NCBI GenBank assembly: GCA_943913655.1 | Contig: CALTZA010000004.1 | Location: 62,001-126,000, forward strand | Direction of reading: 5' to 3' | DNA from: an uncultured Francisella sp. | Lineage (GTDB): Bacteria; Pseudomonadota; Gammaproteobacteria; Burkholderiales; Neisseriaceae | DNA length: 64,000 nucleotides | Shown here: in pieces, positions 45,322 through 55,245 of the stretch | Layout: every line of letters begins with the position of its first letter | How positions within the stretch are numbered: the first letter of the stretch is position 1 | Translations under genes and position numbers: made by a program | Notes under the pieces: model-generated | Seen by the model: only the letters and a program-made list of their open reading frames with translations | Database searches by the model: none | What the model was told of the DNA's origin: nothing

Positions 45322-45863
45322 CTATTGATTCAAAGAATCTTTGGTGAAAGGAGTTTGTTCATGCATTTTTTCATCAAAAACTATGGCCTGTCTTAATGCT
45401 TGAGCAAAGGCTTTAAAAAAGCTTTCCACTTGATGATGGGCATTAACCCTTTGCAGATGATTATCGATATGTAAGGTTATCATGGCATAGTTGACAAAAG
45501 CGTAAAAAAATTCATTCACTAGCTAAAGTGCAGACCAAAACGACCGGAAATATCGATTACTGCACCGCTTAAGGCTTCATCTAAGCAAACATAACTATAT
45601 CCATAACGTTTGATTCCTTGTTTATTTCCAATAGCTGGATTAAAAGCTTGCCCCAGAGTGATACCAATATCTTCAATAGCGTAATATTGGTCAATTTCTA
45701 GATCTCCTTTAACGGTGAGAGTTAAATCGAATCTCCCATGATGGATAGTTTGCATCAACATGTGTTCAAAGAAGGGGATACCTGTCACTAATTTGGCTTT
45801 AAGATTCAGTGTAATATCAATTTGTGTTTCTTGAGTACGACGCTTATGACTCACTTTTCTCAT
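45322..45863 (-). pseudogene. hisB: hisB (imidazoleglycerol-phosphate dehydratase), frameshifted
   Basis: HisB dehydrates imidazoleglycerol phosphate, a Mn-dependent step of histidine synthesis. The N-terminal part (45863 to 45519) has GIPFFEHMLMQTIHHGRFDL and then a TAG after GRFGLHFS. The C-terminal part, in another frame from 45519 to 45322, has NEFFYAFVNYAMITLHI and NAHHQVESFFKAFAQALRQA. Some ten residues between them (the family's vgDFDTELv) are gone. The metal-binding HHTVED reads YYAIED (Tyr 60 and 61), removing ligands. The start at 45863 overlaps the hisC stop (ATGA). The protein is almost surely inactive. Confidence 0.9.
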
Positions 45864-46882
45864 GCCAGAAAACCTCCACAAGATCGAATGACATCAATCA
45901 CTCTTTGATTAATTTCTGATGTGCTCACAGTAAGGCGCAAGCAATTGTTTAATAAGTAATGTGTTTTGTGCAAATTTTTCACTAGAATTTTATGTTGATA
46001 AAGCGTCTTAAATAATGCAATAGCGTCTGGTATTCTGAGCAAAAGAAAATTTCCTTTAGAAGGAAAAACTTGTAACCAATCAATTTCTTTTAATTGTGCA
46101 AACATAATCTCTTGATCATATTTGATGCGAGTGCTTTGCTCTTGGACCCATGACCAATTCTCTAACAGAAAAAGGTCAGTTTCCAAGCTTAAGACGTTGA
46201 TATTATAAGGTTGTATAATAGTTTCTAAAGCATTCATCGCATTTGGGTGTCCGGCAGCAAAACCCAAATGAATCCCTGCAAAAATAACTTTGCTAAAGAT
46301 ATGTAAAACAATCAAATTTTCTACATAACCAGCAAGTGACAAAAAAGTATCAGTGGCAAAAAGCTGATAAGCTTCATCGATAACAAGCAAACAGTCTAGT
46401 CCCAATAAACACTTTATTGCATGATAATCAAAATGCACTCCAGTGGGATTATTGGGATTATCAAGCCAAAGCAATTGAACATGTTCTGCCTTTGCTTTGG
46501 CGTAAACTGCGTTAAAGTCAATCTGAAATTTTTCAATACTATTCACTGAAAGACAATTTAGACCATAGATCTTGGCATTACGCTGATAGATAGAGAAAAA
46601 AGATAATTGCTGTAATAATTCGTCAGATCCATTGCCTAAAGATAAACTGGCAGTTATTGGTACTTGACAGGCTTGACGAATGGCTTCTTGGATAGGATGA
46701 CTATATTTGTTGGGATAGTCAGCAAGGGCCACTGTTTGTAGTCGTTTATTCCATTGATCACGCAATTCTTCTGACCAGGTATAAGGTAACATGGCATCTA
46801 ATTTAATAATATCTGCCGAAACTTTAGCAATGGCATAGGATTCTAAACCCTGGAGAGCTTGACGAATCATAAGAGTAGACAT
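45860..46882 (-). CDS. hisC: Histidinol-phosphate aminotransferase, probably inactive
   Basis: HisC transaminates imidazole-acetol phosphate in histidine synthesis. The frame is open and the family is clear: LSLGNGSDELLQQLSF, LLWLDNPNNPTGVHF, CLLVIDEAYQLF and CLRLTVSTSEINQRVIDVIR. The PLP lysine remains in FSKV. Damage is evident on comparison. The substrate loop 'NENP' is missing (LDAMLPYTW). The GPGDxVLxPxPTF segment after GSDEL is deleted, with its conserved tyrosine. The phosphate-binding Arg of GLRLGY is His (AGIHLGF). At 340 residues it is some 15-20 short. ATG 46882 has AGGA upstream in the ahcY tail; a TTG at 46885 is less likely. Confidence 0.85.
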   Translation of the reverse strand: MSTLMIRQALQGLESYAIAKVSADIIKLDAMLPYTWSEELRDQWNKRLQTVALADYPNKYSHPIQEAIRQACQVPITASLSLGNGSDELLQQLSFFSIYQRNAKIYGLNCLSVNSIEKFQIDFNAVYAKAKAEHVQLLWLDNPNNPTGVHFDYHAIKCLLGLDCLLVIDEAYQLFATDTFLSLAGYVENLIVLHIFSKVIFAGIHLGFAAGHPNAMNALETIIQPYNINVLSLETDLFLLENWSWVQEQSTRIKYDQEIMFAQLKEIDWLQVFPSKGNFLLLRIPDAIALFKTLYQHKILVKNLHKTHYLLNNCLRLTVSTSEINQRVIDVIRSCGGFLA

Positions 46883-46891
46883 CAACCAATC

Positions 46892-48283
46892 CTAATAACG
46901 ATAATGCTCAGGTTTATAAGGCCCGTTGATAGTCACATTGATATATTTTGCTTGTTCATGACTCAATTGAGTCAATTTGGCTCCGATACGCTGTAGGTGG
47001 AGTTTTGCGACTTTTTCATCAAGTATTTTAGGTAATAGATAAACTCTATTTTGATAAAGCTTCTGCCGGGTAAAGAGTTCAATTTGTGCCAATACCTGAT
47101 TAGTAAAACTAGCACTCATCACGAAACTGGAATGCCCTGTGGCGCAACCTAAATTAACCAGCCGCCCTTCTGCCAATAAAATAAGGCGCTTACCATCGGG
47201 AAAAATAATATGATCAACTTGCGGCTTAATATTTTGCCACTCGTATTGGCGCAGAGATTCTACTTCGATTTCGCTATCAAAATGTCCAATATTACATACA
47301 ATGGCCTCATTTTTCATAGCATTTAAATGTGTATGCGTTAGTACTTTAACATTGCCAGTGGCGGTCACAAAAATATCTGCTATAGCGGCAACTTCATCCA
47401 TATGGACCACACGATATCCTTGCATAGCTGCTTGTAAAGCGCAAATGGGATCAATTTCGGTCACCCATACAGTGGCACCTAAGGCGCGTAAACTCTGTGC
47501 GCAACCTTTACCTACATCTCCATAGCCCGCTACCACAGCAATTTTACCAGCAATCATGACATCTGTTGCTCGCTTAATGCCATCAATTAGACTTTCACGA
47601 CAGCCATATAAATTATCAAATTTCGATTTAGTAACGCTATCATTGACATTAAAAGCTGGAAACGGCAGCTTACCTTGTTTTTCTAAGTGATACAAACGAT
47701 GTACACCGGTTGTGGTTTCTTCAGTCACGCCTTTAATGTGCTTTAAACGCTCACTATACCAACGTGAATCTTGCTTTAGACGCTTTTTAATAGCAGAAAA
47801 CAGAACCTTTTCTTCCTGATTATTGGGATGTTTAAGCACATCAACATCTTTCTCTGCTTGACTGCCTGTGATTAATAATAGTGAGGCATCGCCACCATCA
47901 TCTAAAATCATATTGGCAGTTTTCCCCTCTGGCCACTCAAAGATACGATGGATAAAATCCCAATATTCTTCAAGACTTTCTCCTTTATAGGCAAAAACAG
48001 GTACACCGCATTTGGCTATGGCTGCCGCTGCTTGGTCTTGAGTGGAAAAGATATTACAAGAACACCAGCGTACTTTAGCACCAAGTGCAATTAGGGTTTC
48101 GATTAACACTGCTGTTTGAATAGTCATATGAATAGAGCCTGCAATACAGGCTCCCTTAAGTGGTTGCTTATTTTTGAACTCTTCACGCAAGGCCATTAAG
48201 CCTGGCATTTCTGTTTCTGCAATAGAGATCTCTTGCCGTCCCCAATCACTTTGCGTTAAGTCAGCTACCACGTAATCTGTCAT
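46892..48283 (-). CDS. ahcY: Adenosylhomocysteinase
   Basis: AhcY splits S-adenosylhomocysteine into adenosine and homocysteine, keeping methylation reactions running. NAD-binding GYGDVGKGCAQSL, PAFNVNDSVTKSKFDN with the catalytic lysine, CNIGHFDSEIEVE and the C-terminal lysine/tyrosine tail (NGPYKPEHYRY) are all present. Length 463 is in range for the larger class. It leads the minus-strand hisC-hisB-hisH-gltS run with only nine bases to hisC. mtaD at 51997-53316 encodes a related salvage enzyme. I saw no SAH-riboswitch motif upstream. Confidence 0.96.
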   Translation of the reverse strand: MTDYVVADLTQSDWGRQEISIAETEMPGLMALREEFKNKQPLKGACIAGSIHMTIQTAVLIETLIALGAKVRWCSCNIFSTQDQAAAAIAKCGVPVFAYKGESLEEYWDFIHRIFEWPEGKTANMILDDGGDASLLLITGSQAEKDVDVLKHPNNQEEKVLFSAIKKRLKQDSRWYSERLKHIKGVTEETTTGVHRLYHLEKQGKLPFPAFNVNDSVTKSKFDNLYGCRESLIDGIKRATDVMIAGKIAVVAGYGDVGKGCAQSLRALGATVWVTEIDPICALQAAMQGYRVVHMDEVAAIADIFVTATGNVKVLTHTHLNAMKNEAIVCNIGHFDSEIEVESLRQYEWQNIKPQVDHIIFPDGKRLILLAEGRLVNLGCATGHSSFVMSASFTNQVLAQIELFTRQKLYQNRVYLLPKILDEKVAKLHLQRIGAKLTQLSHEQAKYINVTINGPYKPEHYRY

Positions 48284-48450
48284 CTGATGCTTTCAAAAAA
48301 ACGGTGAATTCAGCTAAATTATAGTCGTTTTGACCTTGATAACCAAAGATGTTTGCCTGAGAAAAAATGTAATGACGTCACGGTCGGTCAAATTGCCTGA
48401 TATTTTTTTTGTTATACTAAAAATTAAAACTATTCAGAAAAGCGATTGTA

Positions 48451-51282
48451 ATGCAAGTATTGTCTTCATCAGTGCTATTATCATTGCTCTTATACGCCTT
48501 TTTACCAACAGCTGCAGGGGCTAGTTTAGAAGATTTAGAGGGATTGATCACTTTAAAGCATAATTTCCCCAACACTATGCGAGAAAACATGCATCAAGTG
48601 GAAAAAATTACTCGTCAACGCACTGCTCTACAAGTACAAAAAGCTTTGGTTGATGCTGATGCGGTCCCTTTAAAACATGGACATTATCTAGCTCCTGATT
48701 TTAACTATGCTTTGGGTGGTTTACAGCCTTATTGGCAGTTTTTTTCCATGCCGCAAGCAATAAGCTTTACTGGGATGGCAGCCACTATTGCTTCTATACC
48801 AGTAGCTGTCTTCACTTTCATATTGAAAAGAAAATACCATTATCCACGGCCTTATGTGATTAATAATCAGCTGGCACTGGTTCACGGCAAAAAGTACAAT
48901 AAACATGCTGCAAATGCTTATTTCTCTTTTCCCAGTGGACATACTGCAATAGGTTATACAAATGCCTTATTTATTGCGCAAATTATTCCAGAACGTTATT
49001 CTGAATTGATGACAGCGGCAGCTGATTTTGGGCGTAGTCGAGTGGAGTTGGGAGTGCATTATCCATTAGACATTATCGGTAGCCGTATAATGGTTTCATC
49101 AATCATGGCAGATATTCTTTCCCATCCTGCTTATCGTTTTCTAATTCATCTGGCCCGGTTAGAAGCGCGTGCCAGCATGCAATTACGTTGCCATGGCACA
49201 ATCTCTGACTGTGTGATAAGACAGGTTGGGCAGAATGTTCCCTCTTACTATCGTTCTTACGAGGATAAAGCGGCAAATCACCGACGTTTTAATCATGATT
49301 TAAATTATGCTTTAACCCCCATCATGTCTAAAAACTTTCCCATGATTGTTCCTAAGAACGCACAATGGTTAATTTTTACTCGATTTCCTTATCTATCATC
49401 TATAATGCGCAGACAAATACTAGAAAGTACTGCTTTACCTTCTGGCGATCCGTTAGACAGGCAAGATAGTTTTGGTTCTTGGCAACGTATTAATCTTTAC
49501 GAAGCGGTTGACGGTCCTAAGCAGCTTACCGAAGATTGGTTAGTTGATATGAACGGAGATTGGCGGGAAAAGCTCTTTTCTGGCTGGACAAATCCATATT
49601 ATCAACAAGATAGCTGGCGCAATAATATCAGAGGTACAGGTCGATTACTTAAAGCAGGCAAGGGTCGATTAAATCTTATGGGCCAGAATACATTTAGTGG
49701 CGTGACTGTACTATCTGGCCAGCTCTCTTTGATTGGAGAGAATCATTTCAGCGCATCTAGTGAAGTGAAAGGGGGAACACTTGTTATTGATGGTTCTTTA
49801 TACAGTAAAGAGCAGCTAATTATTGGTGAGAAAGCGGTTTTACGTGGTGCGGGTTTAATTTCTGCCCCCCTTGCTGTATATGGTCGATTAATCATTGATG
49901 GTGCTTTACCTTTATCTTTACATAATAAAACCTATTTTTTTCCTACTGCGATAATAGTAGCCAGAAACTTAGGTGTTTTAGGTGCCCTACAATTACAAGG
50001 AAAAACGACTCATTTGCAGTTGGGAGGAACCTTGGATGCGCGCAATAGCTTTCCTGGAAGTTTGGTGGATATCTACTCAGGTGCAAGTATCAGTGGCAAC
50101 TTTGTTCGTATTATGCAGCCTGTTTATTTACGCTTTTCTCCTTTTTTTTACGATGTGTTGCTTCATAAACATGGTGTCAATCTTTTTATTAATTCACCAT
50201 GGTACCCCCCAATTTCTTCATTTCATGGTAATGAGAGAGAGGGAGCAGCTTTACTGATTCGATTACAGGGAAGCAAAAAGACAAGAAGTGATCACCGATT
50301 TGTATCATGGCTCACGCAAGCACTTAACACCGGTGAGATGGCAGGTGCTCCTCATTTGTTACATGGGCAAATTTATGCTGATATTGCCGATGTTTTATTA
50401 AACGAAGTCTTATCTACACCTGTATTATTCACTAGAATTAATGGCAAAAAAACGGGCCAGGCTATAGCAATCAACTATGCATTCAACAAATACAGCAGCC
50501 GCCAACAGAGTGGTTTTTTAAGAACGAATGAATATCATCGCCGCTTATTAGTATACCGCTATTGGCAAATTCATGATCCCGTTTGGCAGATCCTAGAAGG
50601 TATGCAATATAGCCGCCACGATTTATCTCAAACGGTGGCGTTGGCACAGGCAGAGTCTTACTTATTTACTTTGGGCATTTCTCATTATGGTTGGCGCTCT
50701 TATTTTGAAATACCACGACTGCGGATGGATATCGGCCTAAATATCGGTGCTTATCGCAGTAAAGTAAGACGATATCTTGCTTATTTTGGTAATAGTCATA
50801 TTCAGCAGTCAGGAAAATTACTTGGTGGCTATGCGCGTTTAGGCTATGAATTTCTCCATCACAATTGGCAAATCACTCCCAATTTAAGCTATGGTTATGC
50901 ACTATTAACAAGTAAAGCCAGTCAGGAGACTGGTTCAGCTTTATTTTTATCTCAGCTACCAGCGCAACACCAAAATATTTCTCGTTTAAAATTAGGTTTT
51001 GATGTGAAGAAGCCCATTAACATGAAATACGGTCCTTTGTTAATGTATTTTTCTATATATGATGACATGCGGCTGTCTCGTGAAGGGACTAAGACAGTAG
51101 GTAAATTATGTGGTTTAATTTATGAAAATTTATCTCAGCAACAGGTAAAACATCGTTTAGTAACTCAAATTGGCTGGGAATACAAAACTGCCCATGCCAG
51201 TCTTTCTTTTAATGCCGATTATAAAAAAGCAGGGCCAGTGCACGGTGTGGGGGCACAATTTATTATTAAATATAGTTTTTAA
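48451..51282 (+). CDS. PAP2 acid phosphatase fused to autotransporter
   Basis: A 943-residue secreted fusion. Residues 1-23 are a signal peptide (LPTAAGA). Residues about 80-230 are a class A PAP2 phosphatase with all three motifs: K126-x6-R133P134, PSGH at 161-164, and S196R197-x5-H203-x3-D207. Residues about 395-600 form beta-strand repeats of the autotransporter-associated type (GTGRLLKAGKGRLNLMGQN then TFSGVTVLSGQLSLIGE). The last ~290 residues look like an outer-membrane beta-barrel ending IIKYSF. So the phosphatase should be carried to the cell surface and perhaps released. It stands alone between divergent ahcY and convergent ubiG. The substrate and role in host contact are unknown. 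Confidence 0.85.
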   Translation: MQVLSSSVLLSLLLYAFLPTAAGASLEDLEGLITLKHNFPNTMRENMHQVEKITRQRTALQVQKALVDADAVPLKHGHYLAPDFNYALGGLQPYWQFFSMPQAISFTGMAATIASIPVAVFTFILKRKYHYPRPYVINNQLALVHGKKYNKHAANAYFSFPSGHTAIGYTNALFIAQIIPERYSELMTAAADFGRSRVELGVHYPLDIIGSRIMVSSIMADILSHPAYRFLIHLARLEARASMQLRCHGTISDCVIRQVGQNVPSYYRSYEDKAANHRRFNHDLNYALTPIMSKNFPMIVPKNAQWLIFTRFPYLSSIMRRQILESTALPSGDPLDRQDSFGSWQRINLYEAVDGPKQLTEDWLVDMNGDWREKLFSGWTNPYYQQDSWRNNIRGTGRLLKAGKGRLNLMGQNTFSGVTVLSGQLSLIGENHFSASSEVKGGTLVIDGSLYSKEQLIIGEKAVLRGAGLISAPLAVYGRLIIDGALPLSLHNKTYFFPTAIIVARNLGVLGALQLQGKTTHLQLGGTLDARNSFPGSLVDIYSGASISGNFVRIMQPVYLRFSPFFYDVLLHKHGVNLFINSPWYPPISSFHGNEREGAALLIRLQGSKKTRSDHRFVSWLTQALNTGEMAGAPHLLHGQIYADIADVLLNEVLSTPVLFTRINGKKTGQAIAINYAFNKYSSRQQSGFLRTNEYHRRLLVYRYWQIHDPVWQILEGMQYSRHDLSQTVALAQAESYLFTLGISHYGWRSYFEIPRLRMDIGLNIGAYRSKVRRYLAYFGNSHIQQSGKLLGGYARLGYEFLHHNWQITPNLSYGYALLTSKASQETGSALFLSQLPAQHQNISRLKLGFDVKKPINMKYGPLLMYFSIYDDMRLSREGTKTVGKLCGLIYENLSQQQVKHRLVTQIGWEYKTAHASLSFNADYKKAGPVHGVGAQFIIKYSF

Positions 51283-51295
51283 AGCAAAACATTTA

Positions 51296-52000
51296 CTAGC
51301 TAAGCTTTTGATAGGCTGCCATATAATTAACTCCCACTTTAGGGGTGGAAAAATATTTTTGTGTGAGTGGTTTGTAGGAAAAGCCTTGCATAGCGGTAAG
51401 CTGCAGACCTGCCTGACGTGCCATACGTGCTAGTTGGGCAGGGGTAATGAAATAACGATAGTCGTGGGTATGTTTTGGTACGATTTTTAATAAATATTCA
51501 GCAGCGATAATGGCTTGTAAATAAGCTTTGATATTTTGATTGATGGTAGAAACAAAGAGCTTTCCTCCTGTCGTTAAAAGAGAGGCACAATGATGCACAA
51601 TTGCCTGCGGATCAGGAACATGCTCCAGTAGTTCCATACAAGTGATGACATCAAAATGAGCCGGTTGTTTCAGGGAGAGTTCTTCGATAGATTGATTTTG
51701 ATAGTTAATGAACAAATCCATTGTTTGAGCGTGTTTTTTGGCAACTTCCAGCGAAGCATCAGCCAAATCAATACCCATAATTTCTTTTGGTGAGAACTTA
51801 GCCAAACTTTCCGTTAAAATTCCTCCACCACAGCCAACATCAAGTATTTTTGCATCACGAAGAAAAGTATGTTGCCGGATAAAATCCATGCGTAATGGAT
51901 TGATGTCATGTAAAGATTTTAATGGGCCTTGAGGATCCCACCAGCGATCGGCCAACTGTGCGAATTTGTTGATTTCCTGAGTAAAAACATTATTATTCAT
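51296..52000 (-). CDS. ubiG: Ubiquinone biosynthesis O-methyltransferase
   Basis: UbiG carries out both O-methylations in ubiquinone synthesis with SAM. FAQLADRWWDPQGPLKSLHDIN is the family N-terminus, DVGCGGGILTESLA the SAM motif, and TCMELLEHVPDP a later block. Length 234 is close to E. coli (240). The ATG overlaps the mtaD stop by four bases. The products of this and mtaD/ahcY share the SAM cycle: SAH made here is removed by AhcY. Confidence 0.95.
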   Translation of the reverse strand: MNNNVFTQEINKFAQLADRWWDPQGPLKSLHDINPLRMDFIRQHTFLRDAKILDVGCGGGILTESLAKFSPKEIMGIDLADASLEVAKKHAQTMDLFINYQNQSIEELSLKQPAHFDVITCMELLEHVPDPQAIVHHCASLLTTGGKLFVSTINQNIKAYLQAIIAAEYLLKIVPKHTHDYRYFITPAQLARMARQAGLQLTAMQGFSYKPLTQKYFSTPKVGVNYMAAYQKLS

Positions 52001-53316
52001 GATAATTTTTTATCCCCTCTGATACATTCTTGCCAAGTGTTAGCTAGGTAGTGTAGATCAGTGATTGAGATTTTTGTTAACCGTCGATTTTTGACCAAAT
52101 GTTCGCCGTTTATCCAAACATCGCTGATATTTTCACGCCCTAGGGTATACACAAGATGTGAGACTGGATCATATAAAGGCTGATTTTCCAATGAGTCAAG
52201 TCTAATGGCAATTATATCTGCCTGCTTACCTGCTTTCAAAGATCCCACTTTGTCATCAATATGTAATGCTTTGGCTCCATTAATCGTAGCCATTTTCAAA
52301 GCGTTATAAGCACAAAGAGCAGTGGGATTTTTGCTTGTGCCCTTGGCCAAGAGGGAAGCCAAATAAAGTTCCCTCATTATATCAAGACGATTATTGGAGG
52401 CAGCACCATCAGTACCGATGCCAACATTAATTCCCATTTCTTGCATGCGTTGTATTGGGGAAAATCCAGAAGCTAATTTTAAATTAGAACTAGGATTATG
52501 AGCGATATTTAGTCTTAAAGTAGCACTGCGCATCAATTCTTCTTCAGTAAGATGCACCATATGAGCGGCAATAAAACTTTCATGTAGAACACCCAATTTA
52601 TCTAGACGAGCAAAAGGGCTCATACCGTATGTTTGGCAGCTTTGCTGAATTTCTTCTACTGTTTCGTGTAGATGACAGTGAATTAATAAATTATGGTGTG
52701 CGCTTGCTGTGACAATTTCCTGGAAACTTTGGTCAGACACAGTATAAGGTGCATGAGGTGCTAAAGCAAATTGTAGTAGCGGTTCGCCTTGGTATTTTTT
52801 ATATACAGCAAGCGCCTTATTTAAATATTGCTTAGCGTTTGTTGCATAATTGGTAGGAAATTCTAAAATGGTACAACCTATACAGGTACGCATTCTCATA
52901 GCCAGTGCTGCTTGTGCGACACTATCGTGAAAGAAATACATATCATTCACAGTAGTGGTACCGGATAATAGCATCTCTGCCATCGCTAGCCGAGAGCCAT
53001 CATAGACGAATTGATCATTAACCCATGTTTTTTCTAGAGGCCAAATATGCTGATTAAGCCAATCCATTAAAGCCAAGTCATCGGCATAGCCTCGAAACAA
53101 TACCATTGCACTGTGCCCATGTAAATTGATAAAACCAGGCATCAGAATATGGTTATTAAGATGAAGTACCGTATCAGCTTGGGTATGTTTGATGCTTTGT
53201 GGTGGGATGATTGATTGAATGCGATCATTTGCTAATAAAAGTGCGTGATCGTACAAAAGAGGCAAATCATCCTGCATAGTAAGTAGCCAACGGGCGTGAA
53301 CTAAGGTTGTAGACAT
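51997..53316 (-). CDS. mtaD: 5-methylthioadenosine/S-adenosylhomocysteine deaminase
   Basis: An amidohydrolase of the TRZ/ATZ family that deaminates MTA or SAH. Metal ligands are seen in LHGHSAMVLFRGYADDL (HxH), in the later His of HCHLHETVEE, in AAHMVHLTEEE and in the Asp of GIGTDGAASNNRLDI. I chose ATG 53316 (MSTTLVHARWLLTMQ), giving 439 residues; a TTG at 53340 would add eight residues that are not typical. No clear Shine-Dalgarno sequence is seen for either. It is coupled to ubiG. Exact substrate preference (MTA, SAH, other) cannot be told. Confidence 0.88.
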   Translation of the reverse strand: MSTTLVHARWLLTMQDDLPLLYDHALLLANDRIQSIIPPQSIKHTQADTVLHLNNHILMPGFINLHGHSAMVLFRGYADDLALMDWLNQHIWPLEKTWVNDQFVYDGSRLAMAEMLLSGTTTVNDMYFFHDSVAQAALAMRMRTCIGCTILEFPTNYATNAKQYLNKALAVYKKYQGEPLLQFALAPHAPYTVSDQSFQEIVTASAHHNLLIHCHLHETVEEIQQSCQTYGMSPFARLDKLGVLHESFIAAHMVHLTEEELMRSATLRLNIAHNPSSNLKLASGFSPIQRMQEMGINVGIGTDGAASNNRLDIMRELYLASLLAKGTSKNPTALCAYNALKMATINGAKALHIDDKVGSLKAGKQADIIAIRLDSLENQPLYDPVSHLVYTLGRENISDVWINGEHLVKNRRLTKISITDLHYLANTWQECIRGDKKLS

Positions 53317-53445
53317 AGATTTAGGATTAACTAAAAACAAATAATCAAAGCTCGATTATACGTATTTTAACCATGTTTGGTGTGCAAGTTTTGAGGAAAT
53401 CAGCTACAATCAAGCGCCTTGTACATGGCATCATTATAATAACGC

Positions 53446-55245
53446 ATGGCTAATTTCATTCGTAACTTTTCCATTATTGCCCATATTGATCACGGTAAAT
53501 CTACTTTGGCAGATCGCTTGATCCACTATTGTGGCGGACTTCCTTCTCGGGAGATGAGTGAACAGGTATTAGACTCAATGGATTTAGAAAAAGAACGGGG
53601 CATCACCATCAAAGCGCAAACAGTTGTTCTTCATTATCAGGCAAAAGATGGTAACAATTATTTACTCAATATGATCGATACTCCGGGTCATGTTGATTTT
53701 TCTTATGAGGTATCGCGATCTTTATCAGCTTGTGAAGGTGCTTTATTAGTTGTCGATACTTCCCAAGGAGTTGAGGCTCAAACAGTAGCAAATTGTTATA
53801 CTGCCATTGATCTTAATGTTGAAGTTATTCCTATTTTAAACAAGGTTGATTTACCTAATGCAGATCCGGCATGCGTGTCGCAAGAAATCGAAGATATCAT
53901 TGGTATTGATACAACTCATGCCACCCAGATTTCTGCTAAAACTGGTCTAGGCATTGAAGATGTTTTAGAAGATATTGTGCATTTGATCCCTCCACCAAGA
54001 GGAGACATCAATCAACCTTTGAAAGCTTTAATTATCGACTCATGGTTCGATAATTATGTGGGAGTGGTTATGTTAGTGCGTGTAGTAGATGGTGTTTTGA
54101 AACTAAAAGATAAAATTAAACTGATGGCAACAGCTGCCAGTTCTTGTGTAGAAGAGCTTGGCGTGTTCACCCCAAAATCGCAATCAAAATCTGAATTAAA
54201 AGCTGGTGAAGTTGGTTTTGTGATTGCCGGCATCAAAAATTTAAAAAGCGCCAAAGTGGGAGATACCATCACTTTGGAACAACACCCGGCAACACAGGCT
54301 TTACCTGGTTTTAAGGAAGTTAAATCGCAAGTATTTGCCGGGCTTTATCCTGTTGAATCAAATGAATATGACAATTTAAGAGATGCATTGGAGAAATTGC
54401 AGCTCAATGACTCTTCCTTGCGTTTTGAGCCAGAAGTTTCTGATGCTCTTGGTTTTGGCTTTCGCTGTGGTTTTCTTGGCTTACTGCATTTAGAGATAGT
54501 GCAAGAACGCATTGAACGAGAATTTCAGGTCGATATCATTACCACTGCTCCTACTGTGGTTTATCAACTACTTTTGAAAAATGGTGAGCGAATTGAGATT
54601 GAAAATCCTTCTAAGCTGCCAGACCCTGGGTATATTCAGACCATGTATGAGCCAATTATCACAGCATCCATTTTATTGCCGCAGCAATATGTAGGTGCTG
54701 TCATGACTTTATGCAATCAAAAACGCGGCATACAAATGAACATGCAATATCTTGGACGTCAGGTAATGCTAACTTATGATTTACCATTAAATGAAGTGGT
54801 ATTAGACTTCTTTGATCGTTTGAAGTCAGTTTCAAGTGGCTATGCATCACTTGATTATCATTTTAAAGAATTTCGCGCAGAAGATCTTGTTAAACTCGAT
54901 ATTTTAGTTAATGGCGAACGAGTAGATGCATTAAGTTTAATTGTGCAAAAAGCCACAGCAGCTACTAAAGGACGTATACTAGTTAACAAGATGCGTTCCT
55001 TAATTCCGCGGCAAATGTTTGATATTGCTGTGCAAGCAGCCATTGGAGGACATATTATTGCTCGAGAAACAGTTAAGGCTTTAAGAAAAAATGTATTGGC
55101 CAAATGTTATGGTGGTGATATCACCCGCAAGAAAAAATTGTTAGAAAAGCAAAAAGCTGGTAAAAGACGTATGAAACAAGTTGGTAAAGTATCCATTCCG
55201 CAATCTGCTTTTTTAGCAGTATTGCAAATGGATGATCAAAAATAA
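53446..55245 (+). CDS. lepA: Elongation factor 4 (ribosome back-translocase)
   Basis: LepA/EF4 is a ribosomal GTPase related to EF-G. G1 AHIDHGKST, G2 RGITIKAQTV, G3 DTPGHVDF and G4 NKVD are present, and the C-terminal LepA-specific domain ends with RRMKQVGKVSIPQSAF. The 599 residues match E. coli exactly. A TACAAT -10-like hexamer lies at 53405-53410 about 35 bases upstream. Its 3' end overlaps lepB by 14 bases, the conserved lepA-lepB arrangement. Confidence 0.97.
   Translation: MANFIRNFSIIAHIDHGKSTLADRLIHYCGGLPSREMSEQVLDSMDLEKERGITIKAQTVVLHYQAKDGNNYLLNMIDTPGHVDFSYEVSRSLSACEGALLVVDTSQGVEAQTVANCYTAIDLNVEVIPILNKVDLPNADPACVSQEIEDIIGIDTTHATQISAKTGLGIEDVLEDIVHLIPPPRGDINQPLKALIIDSWFDNYVGVVMLVRVVDGVLKLKDKIKLMATAASSCVEELGVFTPKSQSKSELKAGEVGFVIAGIKNLKSAKVGDTITLEQHPATQALPGFKEVKSQVFAGLYPVESNEYDNLRDALEKLQLNDSSLRFEPEVSDALGFGFRCGFLGLLHLEIVQERIEREFQVDIITTAPTVVYQLLLKNGERIEIENPSKLPDPGYIQTMYEPIITASILLPQQYVGAVMTLCNQKRGIQMNMQYLGRQVMLTYDLPLNEVVLDFFDRLKSVSSGYASLDYHFKEFRAEDLVKLDILVNGERVDALSLIVQKATAATKGRILVNKMRSLIPRQMFDIAVQAAIGGHIIARETVKALRKNVLAKCYGGDITRKKKLLEKQKAGKRRMKQVGKVSIPQSAFLAVLQMDDQK

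Noticed and set aside
48284..48450. SAH riboswitch before ahcY
   Set aside because: I could not find the conserved pseudoknot core; the region looks like two ordinary divergent leaders.
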